Positions 11,133-22,214 of a stretch of DNA of 64,000 nucleotides are shown here, one piece after another (within the stretch, counting starts at the first letter, position 1; each line of letters begins with the position of its first letter). A program made the translations under genes and the position numbers. Under the pieces are notes generated by a model. The model searched no databases and was not told the origin of the DNA. It saw only the letters and a program-made list of their open reading frames with translations. Source of the DNA: Azorinus chamasolen (taxonomy: Eukaryota > Mollusca > Bivalvia > Cardiida > Solecurtidae); NCBI GenBank assembly GCA_963576725.1, contig OY755242.1:29438725-29502724 (forward strand), in the 5' to 3' direction.

Positions 11133-11309
11133 GTATTACTGGGCTGGGCTCTTGAAATGCAGAAAAAAATCAGTCTGGACCATACCGTCCTATTCAACTC
11201 GTAGTAGTCTTCCCTGTCTTCTGATGTAACTGAAATATTGACAATAGAGTTTATGTAACCATTGTCAACATATAGGTGACGCTTGGGAGTTTTCAAAACA
11301 GGGTGGAAC

Positions 11310-11500
11310 GAGATCATACAGCTCCTGTAGGACCTGACTGATCAGGGTCTGCTCTGTTTGCCCTTGGAATAATAAAGATTTGATTCTACAGTTGCTACCA
11401 CGGCAAGACTGTGTTCATACATGTATGCCATTATTAAAATTAAGCTAGTTAATATTTGTGATTCCTTTATTTCTTACATAAATATTAATGGAGTAAAGTG
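11310..11500. mobile_element. PB-C, right half
   Basis: It starts inside the centre (CAGCTCCTGTAGGACCTGAC) and runs through GATTTGATTCTACAG and TTTCTTACATAAATATTAAT to GGAGTAAAGTG. The left arm is replaced by unrelated sequence from 11135. Confidence 0.6.
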
Positions 11501-11674
11501 TTTGTTTCTGTACCACTCACAACATTTGTTGTGAAGAAATGGCAGGATAAGATTGATTGTCAGTGCATGGATGAGATATTGTTTGGACTACTAGTCACTA
11601 CTAATATAGGATTGCACTGATTATTATTCCTCAAGGATCAAGATATCTGATGTCCTGTCCAAACAAAACTTTAA

Positions 11675-11890
11675 CCCTTTACTCCATCAATATGCTTTCT
11701 ATGCCTTTGTAAATAGAGTCGACCCAGATATGATCTAGGTCTGCTCTGTTTGCTTATGATATAATATAGATATGATTCTACTTTTTATGCCATGGCCAAC
11801 TATCTCTATGCCAATGTGCTATTCTACAATTAATCTAATTAATATTCATGATTTTATTATTTCTTACATGAATATCCATGGAGTAAAAGG
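11675..11890. mobile_element. PB-C MITE with deleted centre
   Basis: TTAA at 11671-11674 and 11891-11894 bound CCCTTTACTCCATCAATATG ... ATGGAGTAAAAGG. The middle reads GACCCAGATATGATCTAGGT, so the GCTCC..GGAGC core is gone while both termini are intact. Confidence 0.8.
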
Positions 11891-12183
11891 TTAATCTTGG
11901 CCATAACTTTTGAACTCTTCATTCTTTGCGTTACGGTGTATGGACAAAATTCTAGTTATCTCTTACATGTTTAGTTGTTGTCGTATGTAAAAATTGTCGT
12001 CTGCTGGAATTTCTCAAGTTTATTTTCTTCCATTTCTCAAAAAAGTACTTGGTGAATGTCAGACAGTTCTGATCATGATGAGATGCTGAGCTACTCAGAA
12101 TCTTATCCAGATCGTAATTGTTTGCATAGGTATTACCAATTGGCCAAAGAGCTATGATTTAGTTCATAAACAAATCACTTATT

Positions 12184-12630
12184 AACCCACTTTTTCAAAA
12201 AGTGGAACTATTGTCATGACCCTCTTGTCGGCGTCAGCGTCGGCGTTGGATAAACTTTTTGTTAAGGTCCATTTCTCAGAAACCATCAAAGATATTTGGT
12301 TAAAATTTGGTATGCATGTTTACTATCAGAAGGGAAACCCATTTCACAAAGGTAGGTTACCCTTAAACTAATTTTGCCATAATGATGCCCCTTATTTTAC
12401 ATTGTTGGTTGTTAAGTTTTATGTTAAGGTCCATGTCTCAGAAACTGTCCAAGATACTTGGTTCAAATTTGGTATGCATGCTAACTATTACAAGGCGGAC
12501 CCATTTAACAAGGGCAGGTAACCCTAAAATTAATTTTGCTATAGTTAATCTCCCCTTCCGACTTCGACTTCCACTACATTATTCAGCACTAAAAAAAGTG
12601 TAGTGCGCTGTCCGCTGACAGCTCTTGATT
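12184..12630 (+). repeat. R2 dispersed repeat, second copy
   Basis: Same order as 3003-3449: CCCACTTTTTCAAAAAGTGG, GTCGGCGTCAGCG, two CTCAGAAAC...TTGGTATGCATG blocks, and the end GTGCGCTGTCCGCTGACAGC. The first bases of the hairpin arm have changed (AACCCACT rather than AGCTCCACT). Confidence 0.85.
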
Positions 12631-12744
12631 TTATTGTACCTTTGTTTTTAATCTCCACAGCCAGTGGTTTCTGGGCATTTTGTAGATATGATGTTTAAAT
12701 TATACTTTTGAAAAAAAAGAAAAAAAAGAAATCCTTTATTTTTC

Positions 12745-12838
12745 CACCTAACTCTTATGTTGTGACTGTTCTTAAGAATAATCTTTTCGAGACAATTCTA
12801 AAGAGTGGTCACAACATAAAGGATTTGTTGAAGAAATG
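12745..12838. mobile_element. F palindrome, decayed
   Basis: TATGTTGTGACTGTTCTTAA and GACAATTCTAAAGAGTGGTC-ACAACATA form an imperfect inverted repeat matching the intact F copy at 30990-31095. The left arm carries changes in the CACTCTTTAGAAT block. Confidence 0.7.
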
Positions 12839-12863
12839 ACACAAAAGAGGTCTAATTCTGAGT

Positions 12864-12975
12864 CATTATAGATTCAGGTGGTTGCTTAATGCAGGATGAA
12901 AATAATGCAGAAAGCTCCTGTAGGAGCTTTCTGCATTACTTTCATCCTGCATTAAGCAGCCACCTGCTCTTAAGG
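12864..12975. mobile_element. PG-D palindrome without recognisable termini
   Basis: CAGGTGGTTGCTTAATGCAG and CTGCATTAAGCAGCCACCTG flank a perfect centre GAAAGCTCCTGTAGGAGCTT (12911-12930). The CAGTAAAACC ends are missing, so only the inner hairpin survives. Confidence 0.75.
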
Positions 12976-13488
12976 ATACCCTAGTTTATGTATTAAGTAG
13001 TTGCTTTAGAGTGATGCTATTGTACAAACTTGAAGATAAGTGCTTTTTACTGGTACTTATGTTATAATTCCTTGCTTCTAGGAGAAGCGTTACAGGTTTT
13101 TGTGTTGAGATTTTATATCTCTATCACATTGTGTTGTAGACTGCCATTGTTTTTTTTGTTGATGAAAATATTGTAATCCACTTTTGCATAGTATCTCTTG
13201 CACTGGAAAACAGGGTAGACCTAGATCAGAGCCCCTTGATCAGAGTCAGCACTGTTTGAATCACAAATTATTTTCCAAAGATAACATCGACCAAAGAGTT
13301 CTTTCAGAAACTAAATTGTCAATACTAGCGTATAATGTAATAAGCTTGGAGGGAAACCAATTGTTTGGGAGGGACACCTGATTTTAGGAGTCGAAGACCA
13401 GTCCAAATATGATGGTGCTGAACTTTGAGAAAAATTCGTCTGAATGAAAAGTAGATCAATTCACTTAGAAGTACAAATTCACACTTTT

Positions 13489-13552
13489 TTAGCTCGCCTA
13501 TTCGAAGACAAGGTCTACAATAGGCGAGCTTTACTGTCCTGCGACAGTCTAG
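13489..13552 (+). repeat. Short R2-like hairpin repeat fragment
   Basis: TTTTAGCTCGCCTATTCGAA ... ACAATAGGCGAGCTTTACTG makes a stem around a short loop. A related start (TTTTTAGCTCGTCTATTTCG) lies at 43965. Confidence 0.55.
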
Positions 13553-13579
13553 TTTCTTGATACAGGCACCTTTTGATGT

Positions 13580-13800
13580 GTTTTCAAATGGAGTAGAACC
13601 AGATCAGATGACTCCTGTAGGAGCAGTCTGATCAGGGTCTGCTGTATTTGTTTATGGAATAATATAAATTGTAGATATAATTCTACATTTTCTACCATAG
13701 CCAAAAATTATTTTGTTTATATACTGTTATGAAAATTAAACTAATTCATATTCATAGTTATTATTTCTTACATGAATATTCATCAAGTAAAGGTTTAAAA
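13580..13800. mobile_element. PB-C palindromic MITE, left end lost
   Basis: Centre GACTCCTGTAGGAGCAGTC within AGATCAGAT...GTCTGATCAGGG, then the PB-C right arm with TTTCTTACATGAATATTCAT and the end AAGTAAAGGTTTAA. Confidence 0.7.
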
Positions 13801-14200
13801 TGGGATGAAATGTTATACATGTACCATGCCATTGTCTTTCGTGTTGAAAATAGCTCATCTCAAAGGCTTTTTGCAAAATTTTGTATCATATCTATCAGAC
13901 ATAATGGTTTTCTGCCATTACTTTTCAAAAACATGATAAGAGGTTCAAACAGTTTTGATGTTATTGAGATATTGAGTTACTGAGAATCTCAGTGATCTAA
14001 TCTTGTTTGTATAGGAGTTTACCCTTTCCTTCATATAAACACGTTTTCACACATTTGCAAACAGAGTAGACCCAGATCAGACATTTGTACCAGGCAGAGG
14101 GTTAACCAATTACTGGATAAACCTGCATTTTTATGCATTTTCAAACAAAGAAAATTCAGTTAAGACAGCTGTCTGATCAGGGTCTGATTTCTTTACTTAA

Positions 14201-14440
14201 CCCTTTCCCTCATATAAACGCATTTTCATGCATATGCAAACAAAGTAGATCCAGATCAGAAGGCTCCAATAGGAGCCGTCTGATCAGGGTCTACTCTGTT
14301 GGCTGATGGAATTTGAAAGATCTGTTTCTTTACTTTCTATAATAGCTACAATGTTCCACCTTCCATATTTATTTATAATTATTTTGACCATGAATATTCA
14401 GTAGGCATTGTAATTGGAATAAACATAGAACAGGAAGGGG
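14201..14440. mobile_element. PB-B palindromic MITE, full length
   Basis: TTAA at 14197-14200 and 14441-14444 flank CCCTTTCCCTCATATAAACG ... AACAGGAAGGGG. The centre is GGCTCCAATAGGAGCC. A shorter PB-B start with no matching right half lies just upstream (about 14019-14105). Confidence 0.85.
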
Positions 14441-14744
14441 TTAAAGAAATTTCTCATAGAATGTACGTTGTACATTGTGGTTACAATATGTACAAAGCCT
14501 TTGATCTGTTTCTCGATTGAAACAATTTTGTTTTTGCCTATACATGTTGTACTTCTTTTGTGATATGAATTTTATTTAGCTCTTTGCACATGCATTTTTA
14601 TAACTTATGCAAAAGTTGGATCTAGATGGGATGGGGAGTAACTCTGAATCTCATGCGGGTCCAAACTTTTTGACAGCCTGATTACATGAAATATATGTCA
14701 AATATGGATTTACCTATCACCAAGGTTGTCCGCTGTAGTCACGC

Positions 14745-15085
14745 ACTTCATCAGCCGAGAACCGTCCATCACTAAGTGTTTCGACCCTTTAATCCCATAG
14801 TGGTGATCAGTCACTAATTGTCGGTGGTTGGCTTCCACCTCATTTCCTCCCTCTTCATCCACAACCAGCTAGATGCCCTTTCTTTAGTCCTCCTACAGCA
14901 TGTTTCTTCTCTCCTCCAGTGATACCGGTACCCAGGGAGCCAAGCATTCTCCACAGTGATTGTACTGGGAATCCCCTTGCTCCTATTTCTACAGGGTAGA
15001 GCCAAATACACCATCCCCAGGCTCTACATTGCTCCCCTAGCTCTGCATACTTTGCTTTCTTCTGTTTGTATGCCTCTTCACATCC
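14745..15085 (-). pseudogene. LINE-type reverse-transcriptase C-terminus, broken
   Basis: On the minus strand from about 15082 leftward one frame reads EEAYKQKKAKYAELGEQC, then WLYPVEIGARGFPVQSLW, then LGSLG. After a frame change it continues RRTKERASSWLWMKREE (about 14820-14900). The pattern of a tryptophan-rich segment, PVEIGARGF and a terminal ASSWLWMKR block is one I associate with the C-terminal end of reverse-transcriptase ORFs of animal non-LTR elements. At least one frameshift and the lack of upstream palm motifs show it is dead and 5'-truncated. It replaces the left half of a PB-B copy. Family assignment is tentative. Confidence 0.7.
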
Positions 15086-15449
15086 TGTAGGAGCTGTCTG
15101 ATCAGAGTTTGCTCTGTTTGCTAATGGAATTTGATAGACCTGTTTAATTAGTTTCTAAAATGGCTACAATGTTCCACCTTACTTATTTCATTATACAGTA
15201 AAACCTCTCTATAACGGCCACTAAATTGTGTTAATTAGTTGGTATTTAGGGCAGGTGGCTGCTTAAAGCAAGGTGAAAGTAAAGTAAGGTTTTTTTTCAC
15301 CTTGCTTTAAGCAACCACCTGCCTTTCAAACAAAATACTTGATGTAATTTAGTGGCCATTATAAAGAGGTTTTACTGTAACCATTTTGCCCATGAATATT
15401 GAGTAGGTATTGAAATTTGTAATAAATATAGAATAGGGAAAGGGTTAAT
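15086..15449. mobile_element. PB-B right half carrying a nested PG-D
   Basis: It begins inside the centre (CCTGTAGGAGCTGTCTGATC), runs through GTTTGCTAATGGAATTTGAT, is interrupted at a TA by PG-D, then resumes TAACCATTTTGCCCATGAAT and ends GGGAAAGGGTTAA. Confidence 0.8.
15196..15377. mobile_element. PG-D MITE nested in PB-B
   Basis: CAGTAAAACCTCTCTATAAC ... ATAAAGAGGTTTTACTG is flanked by TA at 15194-15195 and 15378-15379. This copy lacks the GCTCC core: the centre reads GTAAAGTAAGGTTTTTTTTC. Confidence 0.85.
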
Positions 15450-15461
15450 ATGGTTGTATGC

Positions 15462-15560
15462 ATGAACCCCTTACCTCATGAATATTCATGTAAGACAATG
15501 AATATATGAATATTAATTAACTAAAATTTTGTATTGACATATAAACAAGAAATAATGCAG
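15462..15560. mobile_element. PB-C left arm only
   Basis: CCCCTTACCTCATGAATATT and TGTAAGACAATGAATATATG match the PB-C left arm and then stop. From 15561 to 16379 no repeat family or exon was recognised. Confidence 0.5.
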
Positions 15561-16383
15561 AAAATGAAGAAAAAGAAAGTGTGCTCAAGCGGTTTCGTCC
15601 CCTGTATGAAAATACATGCAAGTGCGATATATGTGACGTCATATTGGTGTGCAGTGACGTCATCGACTTTTACAACATAAACAAACTTTATTTAATCCTT
15701 TTATATATACAAATAGTTGAGACAAATGTGAGCAAATGTGTTAAATTTGATGTTTATGTTTAATTATGCCTTTTTCGTCCTTCTGTTTTCCTCCTATTGA
15801 CTGAACCAAACTTGCATCCCAGTGGGGTCAGTACACATGCACTATACCTCACAAATACAGCATCGATGTGGAAAATATTATGCTAGTAGTAAGTGACTGT
15901 ATTTGGTGACATTGCATGATAAATACATGTATATATGTGTGTACTGCTATATTAGCAATTTGAATTGTTTGTTAACCGGCTAAAGAATTGGCTTATTTCA
16001 ATAAGAATAGTTAAAATTTGAAATTGTACAGATTTTTGCAATTTTTTTTCATATTAATATATTCTGTAGAATAAGAATTTAGATCCCATATTATTTTTAA
16101 TATGATGATGGATTGTCTTATGTTAGGTGTTAATATTTAAATTATGTTAAACTCAATCATGGTCACAGGTGACCATTGTTACAGAAATAAAATAATATAT
16201 AACGTATGAGTGAGATTTGTTTCTTATAATTGGAACCTTCTTCTATTTCAGATTCTGTAGCAGATTTTTTCCTTTTCCATTTCTTGACATATCTGTGATT
16301 ACCTATACAGAAGGCTTGGGTCCAGATGAGACCCTGAGTAACTCAGCATCTTGTCAGGATTCAAATTACAATGTATTTGTTAA

Positions 16384-16627
16384 CCCTTTCTCTCATATAA
16401 ACATGTGTTTTGACACATTTGCAAACAGAGTAGACCCAGATCAGACGGCTCCTAGAGGAGCCGTCTGATCAGGGTCTGCTCTGTTTGCTTGTGGAATTTG
16501 ATAGACCTGTTTCTTTAGTTTCTACAGTGGCTACAATATTCCACCTTGCATTTTTCTTTATAACTTTTTTGTTAATGAATATTCAGTAGGTATTGAAATT
16601 TGGCCTAATTGCAGAACAGGGAAAGGG
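16384..16627. mobile_element. PB-B palindromic MITE, full length
   Basis: TTAA at 16380-16383 and 16628-16631, ends CCCTTTCTCTCATATAAACA and CAGAACAGGGAAAGGG, centre ACGGCTCCTAGAGGAGCCGT. Both halves of the palindrome are intact. Confidence 0.85.
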
Positions 16628-16808
16628 TTAATATGGTGTTTTCAAAACAACAAAACCTATAGCAGACATGAAGTTTTGCAGATGACAGTACATGACGGTT
16701 AACCCTTTAGTCCATCTCCCATTACTGAGAGTTTACTCCATGAATATTCACATACAAAATAATGACTATGTATATTAATTAGATGGATTTTTATAATGGC
16801 AGATGAGC

Positions 16809-17570
16809 ACATTTGTTTCTTCCAAGAGACTTTTGTCACTCCTAAGAGACATATGTCTCTTTCTTGAGACATGTGTCCCTTCCAAGAGACATTTGTCTCT
16901 TCCAAGAGACATGTTTTCCTTCCAAGAGATATTTCTCTTCCTAGCAACATTTGTCCCTTCCAAGAGACATTTGTCCTTTCCAAGAAGCAGTTGTCACTTC
17001 CAAGAGATCCAAGAGACATTTGTCTCTGTAGGCATGTGTCCCTTCCAAGTGACATTTGTCACTTTCACGAGACATTTGTTTCTTCCAACAGACATTTGTC
17101 TCTTTATAGCGACATTTGTCACGTCCACGAGACATTTGTTCCTTCCAAGATTCATTTCTTTCTTTCAGGAGACATTTTCCTTCCAAAGGACATTTGTCTC
17201 TTCCTAGGGACATCTGGCACTTCTGAGAGACATTTGGTCTTTGTAAGAGACATTATTCCTTTCCAAGAGACCTTTGTTCCTTCCAAGAGACATTTGTCCC
17301 TTCCAAGAGATATTTGTCTCTTCCTAGAGACATCTGGTACTTCTGAGAGACATGTTTCCCTTCCAAGAGACATTTGTGTCTTCCTAGAAACATCTGGCAC
17401 TTCTGAGAGACATTTGTCCCTTCCAAGAGACATTTGTTCCTTCCAGAAGATATTTGTCCCTTCTGAGAGACATTTCTTCCAAGAGACATGTGTCCCTTCC
17501 AAGAGACAATTGTCCCCTTCTAGAGACATTTGTACCTTTCTAGGGACACTTGTCTCTTTCAAGAGACAAT
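16809..17570. repeat. 18-bp palindromic minisatellite, about 40 units
   Basis: The unit is close to AGACATTTGTCYCTTCCA, repeated with variants (CACTTCTGAG, CTTCCTAG) over about 760 bp. GAGAC and GTCTC inside each unit are inverted repeats, and 18 bp is six codons, so long frames stay open on both strands (up to 256 residues). The array sits inside a PB-C/PB-A-like remnant: PB-C left arm at 16698-16805, and ATCACAATGGTTTCAAGAAG to GGAAAGGGTTAA at 17570-17641. Confidence 0.95.
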
Positions 17571-17747
17571 ATATCACAATGGTTTCAAGAAGTGGTTATT
17601 ACAGAGGTGTAGAAAGGTTTATTTATGGAGGAAAGGGTTAAGCTAATTAATAGTATACATACAATATATATTATTTGAATATTCATAGAGTAAAAGGTTA
17701 AATCTGAATAGTACTTCTAGCTTTCTTGCTTGATATCTAGCATTAAC

Positions 17748-17982
17748 CCTTTACTCCAAAAATACACCTTTCTATGCCTTTGCAAACAGAGTTGACCCAG
17801 ATCAGACGGCTCCTACTGATCAGGGTCTGCTCTGTTTGCTTATGATATAATATACGGGTAGATAGGAATCTACAGTTTCTTCCATGGCCAAAATTTCTGT
17901 GTCCATGAGCTATTATAACATTGAATCTAAATAATATGCATGACATCATTATTTCTTACGTGAATATTCATAGAGGAAAGGG
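17748..17982. mobile_element. PB-C MITE with half a centre
   Basis: TTAA at 17744-17747 and 17983-17986. The centre reads ACGGCTCCTACTGATCAGGG: the second half of the palindrome is deleted, while both termini are perfect (CCCTTTACTCC, GAGGAAAGG). Confidence 0.85.
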
Positions 17983-18232
17983 TTAAAAAATCATGTGAGA
18001 TTGATTAGTTGATTAATCCTTACTCGGCAGAAAATAATGTCTGCTCTAATATGGCCCAAGTACAATGTTGACTATGCTTCCAATTTGATCAAGCTTTTGA
18101 GAAACTATTGACCAAGTGTCAAACAGCTTGGGTACTGATGAGATGTTGAGTTACTTGGCACCTCATGTGGATCCACGCTGTTTGCCAATGTGAATCTGAT
18201 CACAATTAGTGGGATATGGATTAATGTCTGTA

Positions 18233-18434
18233 CAGTAACACCTCTCTATACCGGAATTCTAGTAAAAAGAATTTAGATACTTTTAGGCAGGTGACTGCTT
18301 AATGCAGGGTGAAAGTCATGCAGAAAGCTCCTAGAGAAGCTTTCTGCATGACTTTCACCCTGCATTTAAGCTGCTACCTATCTCCAAGACCGATATTATA
18401 TTAAATTAAACGTCCGGTTTAGAGGGGTTTGCTG
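18233..18434. mobile_element. PG-D palindromic MITE
   Basis: TA at 18231-18232 and 18435-18436, ends CAGTAACACCTCTCTATACC and AGAGGGGTTTGCTG, centre GAAAGCTCCTAGAGAAGCTT. A long inner stem pairs CTTAATGCAGGGTGAAAGTC with its complement. Confidence 0.85.
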
Positions 18435-18458
18435 TATTAACCATAAAAGTCTGAAATG

Positions 18459-18841
18459 GGCCATTGGGTAACAGATGAACACTAGTTGAATTCCCTGGTA
18501 AGCAGATGTACACTGTGGACCCACACCTTGTCACATTATCCTGACACTAGGCCAAGTAGTCCTAGCGATGCTCTCGCTGAGCACAAAAGGAAGGGGTCGC
18601 TTATACCATTTTAAACCTCCACCTCATACATACGCTTTTAAATGCCTTTGCCAACAGAATAGACTCAGATCAGAGGGTGCATTGGGTTACAGATTAACCC
18701 TCTGAATTCCCTGGTAAGCACTTGTACACCGTGAGATTCTGACACACACCCAGTCACATTATCCTGACACTAAGTCAAGCAGTCATAGCACTACTGTCAT
18801 ATGCTGAGCACAAAGGGAAGGGTCTGTTAATACCATTTTAT
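18459..18841 (+). repeat. Two diverged copies of a 165-bp sequence
   Basis: GAATTCCCTGGTAAGCA, then TGTACAC, GTCACATTATCCTGACACTA, then GCTGAGCACAAA and GGAAGGG occur in the same order at 18490-18600 and 18707-18825. A PB-C fragment (18610-18680) lies between. Function and class are unknown. Confidence 0.7.
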
Positions 18842-18959
18842 CTCTTTACTCGCTACGTAGTTCCGCCTTTTAATGCTTTGCAAACAGATTAGACCCATCA
18901 GAGAGCTGTGGGGGCCGTCGGATCTGGGTCTCTCTGTTTGCTTGATTAAAAACCTATGT

Positions 18960-19587
18960 TTAACCTTTTACTTCATAGATATGCTTTTTGTGTCATCTGC
19001 CAAGAGGCAGTGTGTCACTTAGGAATCACTCTTCTGTTGTCTGTCTGTCTGTCCATTTGTCTGTCTGTCTGTCGGTCTGTCACATTTTTTTTTTTTATTG
19101 TAACACTTCTCTCAGCAGGAGACACATGTTTTCCTTCGAACTCTCTTGTTTAACACATTTGCAAACAGAGTAGAGCCAGATCAGATGGTTCCTGTAGGAG
19201 CATTAATTCTGATCATAATCTTCTCTGCTTATGAAATAATATACATGTACACTGTACAGTAAAACCTCTCTAAACTGGAATTCTGGTACAGAAGAATTTA
19301 GATATTTTTATGCAGGTGGCTGCTTAATGAAGGGTGAAAGTCATTCAGAAAGCTCCTAGAGGAGCTTTCTGAATGACATTCACCCTGCATTAACCTGCCA
19401 CCTGTCTCCAAGACCAATATTTATACTAAATTTTATGTCCGGTTTAGAGAGGTTTTACTGTATATCAATTCTACAATTTTTACCATGGCCTAGGGTATCT
19501 GTGTTCATAAGACATTGTAAACAAATCTTATAATTGATATTCATGATGTCATGATTTCTTACATGAATATTCATTAGTTAAAGGGTT
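18960..19587. mobile_element. PB-C MITE carrying PG-D and a TCTG microsatellite
   Basis: The left arm TAACCTTTTACTTCATAGAT is interrupted by TCTGTCTGTCTGTCC (19040-19080) and later sequence. The centre is GGTTCCTGTAGGAGCA; PG-D is inserted at 19257; the right arm ends ATTAGTTAAAGGGTTAA at about 19587. Confidence 0.65.
19257..19460. mobile_element. PG-D MITE nested in PB-C
   Basis: TA duplications at 19255-19256 and 19461-19462, ends CAGTAAAACCTCTCTAAACT and GAGAGGTTTTACTG, perfect centre GAAAGCTCCTAGAGGAGCTT. Confidence 0.88.
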
Positions 19588-19619
19588 AAAGAATTTGGTA
19601 TGACACTAAAGCTACAGAT

Positions 19620-20005
19620 AAAGGTGCATATCCAATACTAAAACTCATTTCTCCATCAAACCCTATACTGTGACCACTCTTTAGAATCGTCTCAATCGCA
19701 CAACACTATGTACTGGTCAGTATGGACTTTGTTTTGGTCCGTATGGACTATGTACTGGGCAGTATGGACTATGTACTGGGCAGAATGGACTACATTGTAT
19801 TTACTAGAAAGTATGGACTATATACTGGTCAGTATGGACTATGCACTGGTCAGTATGGACTATGTACTGATCAATATTGACTATAATTTATACTGATCAA
19901 TATGAACTATACATACTGATCAATATGGACTATACACTGGTCAGAAGGGACTATATACTAATCAATATGGACTATATACTGATCAGTATGGACTATGTAT
20001 GTACA
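19620..20005 (+). repeat. F half-element running into a 21-22-bp minisatellite
   Basis: 19655-19700 is the left half of F (ACTGTGACCACTCTTTAGAA). It is followed by about 14 units of GTATGGACTATGTACTGGTC-like sequence with drift to TGATCAATATGGACTATA. No right half of F follows. From 20006 to 20460 I see only a possible PB-C trace. Confidence 0.8.
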
Positions 20006-20459
20006 AAATTTCAAACAATCGGAAGTAAGTGAAAAATATAACAAGTCACATAAACACCTTTCCATGCCCTAATTTGCAAACGAAGTAGATCCATAATGTT
20101 CTGCAGAAATCTGCTCTATGAATTAATTTTGTCCTGCATGAAACACATACCCCTATGTTTACGCATTATGTGGTAGCTATAGACAGGTTCTACTGTATAC
20201 AGAGGCATATACAGCTAGCGATATGCACAAGTTGTAAGTTTATGCACAAGCGAAGCATCCGTCTGAAAGGTGACAATGTTATTATGACCAACATGGGAAA
20301 AATCCAAGACTAAGGGGGACAGTCTTTGACAAACGTTGTCTTGTCATTCTGCCATTCACTCAAATTGACACTTTTTGACGCCTCCGTAAAAGTCGCCTTT
20401 TGAAACCAGTGTGCCCTATCATAATGGTTTCAAAACTACACAATTCTTAAATTTCAAGG

Positions 20460-20575
20460 TGGGGTGCCCCCCCTCCCCTGGTCAGACGGATACTACATGA
20501 GCTGTCTGATCTAGGTCTACTATGTTTGCAAGGGCGTGGAAAAGTGTTTCAATCAGGTAAAGGGTTAAACCAGAG
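20460..20575. mobile_element. PB-C right part
   Basis: CAGACGGATACTACATGAGC, GATCTAGGTCTACTATGTTT and an AGGTAAAGGGTTAA end. The left half is missing. From 20580 to 21200 no feature was recognised apart from a H-type trace at 20650-20760. Confidence 0.5.
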
Positions 20576-21209
20576 GCAAAAAAAATATAGCCCGGTCTGC
20601 TACACCAAAAACTTTGGAAATAATGTAGAGCTAGAGCATATACTGTATTGAAAATATGGCATCTTATCAGGATCTGCACTGTTTACCACCCCCAGGAGCA
20701 TATTTTTTTATTTTGCCCACTAGTTTTACAAACAGTGTAGAACCTGATCAGATGCCACATCCTCAATACAGCAGTTGACCAGACGTACTTGACACTTTTT
20801 GCGAAGCATAAAAGTTGGGTTTCCTATAGCAAAATTGTAATACATAAATCAATTTAGGAGTAAAAGCAAACAGAACATAAAAATTAATTCATTAAATTTG
20901 CAAGAAGGAAAGATTAAATCAAATTGTTCAGCTCAAATAGTTTAATTATTTATTTATCATTCATGTTTCGTTATCACCGAACCTACATCTATATAGCCAC
21001 ATGTTCACAGGGATCAAGTGATAAGGACAGTATTAGGACCAGCTTAGTGATTTATTTTCTTGCAAGCGCATGGTTTACATAAAACATTAAAGTTAAATAT
21101 GGTTAAACTCGAAAATCTGACCTCAGTAAATTTGAATGTAATTTTTTAATACATATCTACATGTATTGCATTGATCCTGATAAAAACGAGGATTGACTTA
21201 AGGATCAAG

Positions 21210-21217
21210 TATAAATA
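21210..21217 (+). promoter_or_regulatory. Possible TATA box of MYCBP2
   Basis: TATAAATA, about 320 bp before the MYCBP2 start codon, in a stretch free of recognised repeats. It is a sequence match only; no transcript start is known, and large housekeeping-type genes often lack TATA. Confidence 0.2.
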
Positions 21218-21538
21218 GGAAACATATCTGTTTATGGGGGAAAATCTGAAGTATAAACAAAGTAATTTATGCAAAATGTTTTTCCTTATGGCATTCTAAA
21301 AAATTAATGAGACCCGTGATGTGCCCGCAAAATATGCCGGTGTTCGTGTTTTATCCTTTTCCATGTACTTGGAAATCCCACTATGCCTAATTCAAAATGT
21401 CATCCTCTACATAATCAGACCGAAAGTGCGTTCTGATTTTTAATATTTGCAAAACATTTTCTGAACTTGTGACATTAAGTTGATGTAAATTAGCTTCATG
21501 AGGGAAGTCACTGACAACAAGTGTTGACCAAGTTCACG

Positions 21539-21660
21539 ATGGCTTTGGCGTCCGTGTTACCATCGTCACGAAGCGAGTTGGATTTGTTCCTGAAAGGGGA
21601 CGAACTTGGACGGAAATACCATGAACTCTTCGAAACTGTAGAAGAAAGTGCAACTGCAAA
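21539..21660 (+). CDS. MYCBP2: MYCBP2/PHR E3 ubiquitin ligase, coding exon 1
   Basis: This is the start of a gene covering 21539-63203 and beyond. MYCBP2 (Highwire, RPM-1, Esrom) is a giant E3 ligase of about 4,500 residues. It controls axon growth and synapse formation and uses a C-terminal RING-linked relay domain to modify Ser/Thr. The ATG has a good context (A at -3, G at +4). The exon encodes MALASVLPSSRSELDLFLKG and ends in ...ESATA plus two bases of a Lys codon, donor AA|GTAAGA. RSELDLFLKGDELGRKYHEL lines up in position with the weakly conserved N-terminal segment before the Lys-rich stretch of vertebrate MYCBP2. The start is plausible but not proven; an upstream non-coding exon may exist. 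Intron 1 is 14.2 kb. Confidence 0.85.
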
Positions 21661-22214
21661 GTAAGAGTATATTTTAACTCGACTCCCTGTTTCTTTTTCT
21701 TGCTTGAACAGTTCTAATCTATATTAGAGTCCTAGGCATCTATGCCTTTCTAAACATTCCTATTTGGCAGTGTTTGGCGGAGTAGGAACTTGTTGGTTAG
21801 AAACAGAAATAGCTCAACGTTTTGATTCAGCTGTTTCCTCCATTTACTTATTGACTATTCATATAAGGGAATTGAATAATTACATGGCATATGATCACAG
21901 GAAGTTTTGGCTATGACAGAAGCGACAGTTTTAGTTATATTTTAATTTGTTCCATAAGCAAACAGAACAGGCCCTATTTACATGGTTCCTGCAGAAACTG
22001 TCTGATCTGGGTTTGCTCTTTCTGTATAGGTGTGAAATGGTGTATCTATAGAGTTACGGAATAAAGGCTGATTTACACTTTTTTGGCACAGTATACATAT
22101 TCTTACCTTCACCCTGTTTTTCTGCAGTCAAATTAGCCTAACTTTGTGACAGAAAAGTCAGCACAAAATAGTCATAGGTGACCACTGCAGTGGTTGAAAA
22201 ACACTAATGACTTA

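Noticed and set aside
16871..17641. 256-residue open frame and overlapping 118-141-residue frames on both strands
   Set aside because: All are translations of an 18-bp minisatellite whose unit lacks stops in several frames on both strands. There is no start context, no splice signal and no family resemblance.
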